A stretch of 64,000 nt of DNA from Phyto melanocephala (lineage: Eukaryota > Arthropoda > Insecta > Diptera > Rhinophoridae). This document shows positions 24,501-33,500 of this stretch, in pieces. The translations under genes and the position numbers were made by a program. The notes below the pieces were generated by a model. The model was not told the origin of the DNA. It did no database searches and saw only the letters and a program-made list of their open reading frames with translations. Each line of letters opens with the position of its first letter. Positions within the stretch are counted from its first letter, which is position 1. The DNA lies in NCBI GenBank assembly GCA_941918925.1, contig OW799236.1, positions 85,152,213-85,216,212 on the forward strand. The letters run 5' to 3'.

Positions 24501-27500
24501 ATTCACAAATACAATTGGGAAAAAGTATAAATGTGGTTTGATAGCATAGGTAGTTACCTTCAATTTCCACTAGGTTTAATTTATTGAGATGTTAAGATAT
24601 GGTCAAACTGACCACATCCCTCCAAGAGCTCATATATTAGAAAACTTGCACTAAGTCAAATTTTAAAAATTTTATAAAAATATTCACAAATACAATTGGG
24701 AAAAAGTATAAATGTGGTTTGATAGCATAGGTAGTTACCTTCAATTTCCACTAGGTTTAATTTATTGAGATGTTAAGATATGGTCATACTGACCACATCC
24801 CTCCAAGAGCTCATATATTTGAAAACTTGCACTAAGTCAAATTTTAAAAATTTTATAAGAATATTCACAAATACAACTGGGAAAAAGTATAAATGTGGTT
24901 TGATAGCATAGGTAGTTACCTTCAATTTCCACTAGGTTTAATTTATTGAGATGTTAAGATATGGTCATACTGACCACATCCCTCCAAGAGCTCATATATT
25001 AGAAAACTTGCACTAAGTCAAATTTTAAAAATTTTATAAGAATATTCACAAATACAACTGGGAAAAAGTATAAATGTGGTTTGATAGCATAGGTAGTTAC
25101 CTTCAATTTCCACTAGGTTTAATTTATTGAGATGTTAAGATATGGTCATACTGACCACATCCCTCCAAGAGCTCATATATTAGAAAATTTGCACTAAGTC
25201 AAATTTTAAAAATTTTATAAAAATATTCACAAATACAATTGGGAAAAAGTATAAATGTGGTTTGATAGCATAGGTAGTTACCTTCAATTTCCACTAGGTT
25301 TAGTTTATTGAGATGGTAATATATGATTGTACTAACTAAATCCCTAAAAAGACTCATGTATGAACAATTTGCTTGAGAACAAAAAAATACAAAAAAAAAG
25401 AATTATTTTACTAAAAGTTTATTGTATTGTTAATTTGCACTACGAATATTATTTTTTAATGTTTAAACAGACAGAAAATTTAAAAATTAGTGCAAATTTG
25501 TTAATTTTACGTAAAAACTTTTTTATCGCATGCGATATTTTTTTTCTATCACTAAAAACGTATTTAACTCGGCGTATTTATCTTCACACACATTTTTTTA
25601 TGTATAAAGTTCACATTTTTAAAAAATATAAGAAAAATTTTTTTTTTTAAATATTAAAGCTTAAAGTTCACACCACGCTTTCTACGCTTTTTCGCGTCGT
25701 ATGCCTCTTAGAAAAAACGTTTCAAGTTACAGAACACAAAGCGTAAAATGCTCTGACGCATACAACGCAAAAAGTAGGTTTACTTACTACTTTTTTAAGC
25801 GTCAAGAGCGGCGAGAGAATAACTCAACCTAGTTTCAATGACAGAGATGACAAATTATATTTTATTTTTAACTCTATCGATAATTATGCTTGTATTGTGT
25901 ACTTATTTGCTTATCTATATATATAAAAAATTGTTGCAAGTGCGTTGTGACTTTATAACTCAAGAACGGGCTCACCTATCTGAACCAAATGTTTAGGCTT
26001 TGTTCGGACTATTTAGTAGATGGTTTATGTGAAGTTTGCAGAAAATCCGTTGAGCGGTTTACGGGTAAAAATAGGGTAAAATTGGTAACTCAGTATCTCC
26101 GGGCTTAATAAAGATATAACAAAAATTCAGAAAAGACCAAAGAGCCTTTTAAAAATAATTAGATAGGTGTCTGGTACTTTTTGGAATTTTTGAGTTTAAA
26201 GGGGAAAAAACAGGTAAAAACTGAATTTTGGTACTTTTTTGAATCTTTGAGAGGGATAGCAATGGGAAAAAAGTAAAAACGAAGTTTTACTCTCCTTAAA
26301 ACAATCTATAATTTTTTGTACTTTTTCGAAATTTTGGAATTTAAGGGGAAAAGGGCTAAAAACGGGTAAAATCGGTAATATTATATCTTCCGACAAAAAT
26401 TCAAAAAGATCCTAGAAGGCTAATGGTACTTTTTTGAAATTTGCTGTTCCAAGGTGATAACATAGCTATCAATTATTAAAATATTTTTTTTTTGAATAAA
26501 TCAATTTTATGTTCGAATTAAATTTTTTTATTATTTCACTTAATACGTAGCGAAGCACGTACCGGGCGGCTAGTTTAATTATTTAAAAAATTGTTTTATG
26601 AAAACAAAATTGCATTTTTGTTATCGATGACATTTAGATAATGAGTGCCATCTCCTAACTTGAAATGCAGAAAGCGTATGAGGTATAAAATGCAAATAAT
26701 GCATTGACGCGATAACGCCTGGTATTGACTTTCAGCTTAAGTTTAGCAGCTGACGTGCATTATGCTTGAATCACCCTTTCAAGTTAATAAAACATTTAAA
26801 TATATTTATTATATTTTATTTATGTACATATTTATAAATTTGTTCACTTTTTCGTAAATTCTGCATTAAAGATTTTATAGTTGCTTCACTGTTACACTTT
26901 AGGGTGTGGTGGTCCACTTATGCTGAAAATTAGACATGTCCTGTGATACCTTTCCTGTGTTCTTCGATTCTTTTGTTAAAGAAGCCCAATACCTTTCGAC
27001 AGGCCAAAGTTCTGGACAATTAGGTGGATTTGCCTCTCGTGGTACCAAATTGACATTATTGTTTAAATACCACTCAAAATTATTTTTCCATAGTGGCATA
27101 ATGCCAACTCTTAACTTTACGAGTTGCTTTTCTGAGAGCAGTGTTCGGTGCTTTACGAAACATTTGTTCGACATCTTTTACCTTAACAGGTTTTCATCAA
27201 TGTTCAAGTCTTTCTTATACTTCTTAATGTCTTTTGAAGCAGTGTGACGATCAACCTTCAGATCTTTTGCTATTTTTTTAAAAGTCCATAATGATTTTTT
27301 AATTTTAATTATTTTTCACGTAGTTTTTTCGCTGTGCATTTTGACCGAAATAACGGTTGAAAATTTATGATTTAGAAAAGATAATATCTGACTTATTTTT
27401 AAAAGCTAACGTGATTACAAAATAAAGGGTTAAATGCTTTAACTTGAGCCTTAACAAAATACATAAATTATGTTTTCATTCATACTGCTTGCGATTTCAA

Positions 27501-30500
27501 TTTACACAGCTTTCAGACACATACATACATAAATATGTATGCATGTGCATGAATATGTCTGTACATATATATGTATGTTTAATACAAACAAGTATCATAT
27601 AAATACATTTAGTACTTCTAATTGTTATTATTTTATTGCTGTTACCGTGTGTATAAATTCATATGTTTACTTACATTTATCAATATTGTCGGCGGGTGCC
27701 ACCGAAGGGGGTTGCTGAGCAGTAGTGATATTTTTTAATATCTTATCAGCGCTCTCTATGAATTTTTGTAGATTTGATGTGGGTATTAAAACATCAGATT
27801 CGTGTATTTTATTTAGATTGTTGTTGTTTGCATCAGCATTAATTTGTTGTTGATCTTGTTGCAGCAGATCATTTGACTGTTGTTGCTGATTATGTTGTCT
27901 TAATTGCTGATTGGTATCCGATGACGCTAAGCTACCGGTACCAACACCATTTGCTGCGGAAGTTGCTGAATTGTTGATATTTCCTGAAATGTAATATTTT
28001 TAAAAGTGAATTTTTTGGATATGAAAATTAATAAATGCGAAAAATACTATGTTTCAAAATAATTATATAATTTTTGCTAGCATATTACCCGCTACTTCGA
28101 TAGCGTAATTCTTACTATTTATTGAGTACTTAACTTCTTTTAATACCCTTCACACAGAGAACAAGTAATCTTATATACCCTTCACAATGTGTAGTCATGC
28201 TATAACAATAGTTTGTATCACCATTCATCTCATATGAAACAAGTAAGAGCGCTATATTCGGCCGTGCCGAATCTTATATACCCTTCACAACGTGTAGTCA
28301 TGCAATAACATTGGTTTGTGTCACCATTCATCCCATATGACATACGTACATACATATAAAAACATACATATTTAAAAACGCCCCATTGTAAAATTATAAA
28401 TTCACGTATGTATGTTAAAAAAAAAAACAAAAAAAAAAAAAAATTTTAAAAAAAAATTAAAAAAAAAAATTTAAAAAAAATTAAAAAAAAAATTTTTTAA
28501 AAAAATTAAAAAAAAAAATTATTATGTATATAATATATATAAAACAAAAAAAAAAAAAATAAAAAAAAATTAAAAAAAAAAATTAAAAAAAAAATAATAA
28601 AAATATATAAATAATATATTAAATTAAAAATAAAATAAAAAAAAAATTAAAAAAAAAAAATAAAAGAAAAAATTTTAAAAAATCTAAAAAAAAATTTTTT
28701 TGGCTCAGCTGGGATTTGATGCCACGTTTTCTCTAACCAGTATACACGTTTGTATGTAAATATGTATGTTGTTGTTGTAATGTTGTTTTTGTGAAAAAAA
28801 AATCGAGGTGGTCGTGGGTTTTTGCTCATATCTCAGTTGTTTATGTACCGATGTTTCTGGTTTTCAATACCGATCTACTCCCGAATATTTCTGATATTTT
28901 AATACCCTACCCGGGTCCAACCTATGTCGGGGGGCTTCAAAAAGTTGATTTCAACATACACACGGACAGACGGTCAAACGGACAGACTGACAGAGCTTAA
29001 TCGACTCCCCTATTCATAAGCTTTCAGAAAATATATACTTTATGGGGTCGGAAATGAAAATTGTAGAAATTTCACACGGAATGACAAACCTATATATACC
29101 CTTTTTCACTGTGTGAAGGGTATAATAAAAAACATACATATTTAAAAACATCCCATTGCATAATTAAAAATTGAGTTTAAAAAAAAAAAAAAACATATAT
29201 TAAAAACAAAACAACAATAACACAAAAATAAAGAAAAATATTAAAAAAATTTTTTTTTTTTAAAAATTAAAAAATATATAAAAAAATAATAAATAATATA
29301 TTAAATAAAAAAAATAATTTTTTTGGTCAGCTGGGATTCGATGCCATGTTTACTTTAACCAGTATGTTGTTGTTGTTGTAATTGTGAAAAAAACCAGGTG
29401 GTCGTGGTTTTTTGCTCATATCTCAAAAAGTTATGGGGCGATTGTGCTGAATTTCAGTAGCGATTCATTCCCGGATATTTCCAAAAGATTGATACCATAC
29501 ACAGATCTGAGGAACATATGGTTGCTTCTAAAAGTTGATTTTAACTTTGTTATAGTAATTAATATGGCATCGTCAAGAAGAGTTTGTTTCCGTTGTCCAA
29601 ATTATATTTGTTTTATTCGCGAAGAATATACATTTAAAGAATACGGTTTAAAATTGACAGATTTCGTTATTAAAGCTGGATTCACCCATAAAATTTTAGT
29701 TCAGAACAATTTTTTTTTATATTGAGTTTGACGTTTTACTTTTGAGAGAGATTATTTGGTTCAGAAAGTTTTTTCTTGAATTGGTTGAATTTTAATTCTT
29801 GTTCAGAAGAAACTGAATTGGGATGCCACTTTTTTTCAATATTTACATGAAAATTGAATTTGGTTGCCACATCACACAGTGTCAGTACATTTATTATACA
29901 AAATTTGTTTTTGCCGAAAATTAACAATTAAAATGGAATTTAATGAAAATATTGCTCAAAAACTAATAGAAGAATTAAAAAACCAGGAAGAGAATGTTTG
30001 TATGACATGAGCAATAGTGCATACAAAAATAATTATTTGAAACAGGGTTTATGGAATGAAATAGGAGCCGCCACTGGAATCGGTCGTAAGTACATTTTAG
30101 TTTATTTATACATTCATTTATTTACAAAAACCTAGCCATAGGGTTATAATCGGTCGCAATAATACAATTTATATTTATTTATAATTGTTGTAGGAAACGA
30201 ATGTCAAGTGCTGTGGAAAACTCTGCGCAGACGCTATAAAGCAGCCCTTAACAAAAATATTGGAAAAAGTGGAAGTGAACGTGTTTATGTAAAAGGCTTC
30301 TTTTTATTTTCGATTTTTTTCTTCTTCCGACATTTTCTTCACATATATTTTAATGAAATAATTTACGTTTGTATTTATTTACATAGCAAATAGCGGTGCT
30401 GCCACTTTGTACAACTGTTTGCATTTTTATATTAAATGGCAGCTTTGTTTTTTCGGAAACATTTTCTGAAATGGGTGAATCGTTCTGCAGAAAACTCTCA

Positions 30501-33500
30501 GTAAAAAATGTTATTCTCCGGAAAAAATTTTGTTTAGAACAAATGGGTGAATTCACCTTAAGGTTTGCAAAACTAACATTTGTCACGCATTCTTAACGAA
30601 AGATAAGCCTGGGGTTCCCCAAAGCTATGCAAAACGTGTTTTGAGTTTTTACATTTGTCGACAAATAAGAAAATGAATAGCTTTAGGAACGAAAACGCTA
30701 TGATCTGAACTGAACGCTTAAACCATAACGACAACATATATTTTTGTTTGGGCAAATGGGAATAAAGTTCCATATTGTCGACATATAGGCGTGTTTTGGG
30801 TCAAAAAATATCACTTGAACCTCAAGCTGAGGCTTTACAGGACGAAGCTATACATTTTGAGGTGAAAACTGACAGTAGTAATAGTGACTTTGTTGGCGCA
30901 CAACATGCCAACTGGGCATAAGTGCATACCTGTCATGATTTTGGGCTTTTAATGCCCCTCCTTTTCAACCTAACCTAAACCTTGTGTGACAAAAATGGAA
31001 ATTGTTTGCTTTTCTAATAATACTTTCTTCAAAACAATCTGTACTATTTTCCTGCCAATTAGAGTTATCTCTAAATTTATAGTGTTTTATTATACAAAAA
31101 AAAAACACCCGTGACATGTTTTTTAAAATAGAGCTAACACAAAAATTCAAAAACGGAATTCAGTACAAAGCATCCCAGACTTTTTCTTCGTATAGCTTGC
31201 TTTAATTTTGAAAAGCAATTAGCTGTTTAAAAAATAAACAATATAAAAAATACATAAAATAATTTTTAATCAACAGACATGCAAGGTGTCTGACAAAGAA
31301 CTTAAGTATAACCAATCAATGACTAAATTTAGTACTGTTAATTATTGTATTTATTAAGATCAACATCAGTTGTTGCTCTTTCTTTATATTGATAAATTTT
31401 TTTAACAAACTCCAAATTGTTTGTTTTAATAAACATATGTATGTATGCATGGATATGTAATAATTATTGTTAATAAAATAAAAAAAAAAAGCGTTTAATG
31501 CATGCTCAGGTTGTTTACATTAGACAAATATTTGAATCGAATTAATTTCTTTTCAAATATTTAAACCAATCGCAACACCAATTCGTTGTAATATGGTTTG
31601 AGTAAATATATTTGGTGTAAGGAAAATCACATAAAATTAAATAAATATTTACCAGAAATCAGTGTTGCCATTAGCAGGAAGTCTATTAAAAAAACACCAG
31701 AGGGTTTCAAATTTTCATAGTTGACGGGATTTTAGAGTTTATTCTGATGTTTTTTTTAACGCAGTCATGCAACACACCGTGATGTTTGTGTTAAGTTTTA
31801 AAAATATAAACACATATTTAAGCATAATAACAGCACTAGTAGGAAAAAATTTAGACAGGATTGAAAAACAAACCGAAAATTGGGTGATTGGATCTGCGAA
31901 TGTGAGGATCCTTTTAAGGCTTGCTGTCTATACCAGGGTATACTTATACAAGGTGGCGGTGCCAGCCCAGCTGACAATTTGTTTGTGTTATGGAGTATGT
32001 CAAACTACATATTTAAAAAAATTATTTCAACTTCGGAAATTGTCAAACTCCATACATAAAAAAGAGACATAAATTGCTCTCCTTCACGCTATCACCTTAT
32101 GTAATTACACCATGGTCTATACTGCAAATACCTTTTGCATTGCAAACTCTTTGATTTAATTGCACATATTTCTGCAAAAAAACATTAAGCCTCGAAACGT
32201 GATTTTACACAAAAAAATAAAAACAGAATTCCATTCATACCAAAAAAGTACAAAGGTCCAGAACTACACGAACCGATATCACCACTTCACAATATTACAG
32301 CTTTGTTAGAAAATGAATTATTCGTTTGCTGAAACATTCGTTTGCTTTGAAAAAAATTTTCAAACATTGTAAAACAACGTTTTATCTGTTCATTTTAAAG
32401 ACGAGCTTCGAAATTATATTAACGCCTCTACTTATAAAAAAAGGTTTACGTTCTTTATGTATAAATATTTGTGTATTTTATAAAAACTTTCTCATTCTCA
32501 CATTTTTTTTTACTTATAATAACTAAAACGTGTAGATGTAGTGTAAACCATGCAAAAAATAAATAAATTGTGTATACAAAATTTAGCGGTTTTATTAGCG
32601 TTTATTTTTACTCAGTTAGCGGGTTTTAGAGGGAAATGGCCACAATATTTTGCCTACACTGCCAAAAGTAGAAGTTATGCTTAAGCTGGATTCACCTATT
32701 AAATTTTAGTTCAGAACAAATTTTTTTTATATTGAGTTTGATATTTTACTTTTGAGAGAGAGAGAGAGATTATTTTGTTCAGAAAGTTTTTTCTTGAATT
32801 GGTTTAATTTTAATTCTTGTTCAGAAGAAACTGAATTGGGATGCCACTTTTTTTCAATATTTACATCAGCGTTACCACTCAAAAATTATCTATCCGACCA
32901 AATTTGCCTATAAAACCAACCAAAATCCATTAAAACCGACCAATTTTTTTTAATATTAAATAACAAATTAATGCATACTATGTATGTATTTTTTAAATAA
33001 AATTTGATTTTTATTCATAGTGTTTCTTCATTGCCACATTTGTAGTGTCATCAACAATCAAAGAAATTTTATTATTTTTTTTTTTGTAAAATATATATTA
33101 GATTTTTACTTGCGTGCTTTGCTATATAGTCAGTTACTAGAACTGATTTTGTCCTGCCACATTTAATAAGTTTTGTTAACACACATCAACTTTTACAATT
33201 ATGATATGCACAGCCAAGAACACAACTACAAAATTCCTTTAGTTTTTCTTGCTGTTATGTGTTTTTTGTAGAAGTAGCACCACCTTACAAATAGGCTTAT
33301 GGTATTTTTTATAGTCTTTTACACACGTGTGACGTTTGCTTTTGATTGTTTTTCGTTGCTGGAAAGAAAAAATTGTTGCCAAGTAATGAAAAATTTAATA
33401 CCGGCCAGTATTTTAAATATCTTAAAATGAATATGGTTCTTTTTCCTTAACAGACCAAAATAACGTTTAGCCGACCATCCGACCAAGACCATTAATGTCC

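Larger units (their letters stand above)
21156..25593. mobile_element. Foldback-type transposon with tandem-repeat arms
   Basis: A 4438-bp element is nearly all inverted repeat. It begins ATGTGTGTGAAG and ends CTTCACACACAT, and is flanked by a perfect 9-bp duplication TTTTTTATG (21147-21155 and 25594-25602). The outer ~250 bp of each arm are unique and include TCGCATGCGATA; the inner parts are tandem ~181-bp units. The arms meet near 23018 with only about 10 unpaired bases. No ORF with a recognised family is present. Drosophila FB elements share this architecture and a 9-bp duplication; MULE-type elements also make 8-9-bp duplications, so the superfamily is inferred. Confidence 0.88.
29564..30775 (+). 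pseudogene. Cys-rich arthropod mobile-element protein, N-terminal remnant split by an insertion
   Basis: Bases 29564-29673 read ASSRRVCFRCPNYICF and YGLKLTDFVI. This parallels SSSRRMCLNNPDCFCVICG and LNMSDFVKKAY of the ORF at 59180-59950, so it is the N-terminus of the same family. The frame is interrupted by the PIF/Harbinger element at 29674-30558. After it, one open frame resumes (VCKTNICHAFLTKDKPGV...) and soon hits stops. The downstream part is too diverged to align with confidence. Confidence 0.55.

Noticed and set aside
21400..25360. CRISPR-like array
   Set aside because: Units of ~181 bp repeat in full without unique spacers, invert at the centre and are bounded by a target duplication, so this is a foldback transposon.
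27836..27900. CAG/CAA trinucleotide stretch as a microsatellite of interest
   Set aside because: It is coding sequence of galactosyltransferase exon 2 (Gln/Asn-rich stem) and needs no separate explanation.
28647..28829. 60-codon minus-strand frame (and similar frames at 43640 and 45207) repeated through the window
   Set aside because: These frames recur only because each lies in a DINE-like copy; stops and A-run lengths differ between copies, which argues against selection on a protein.
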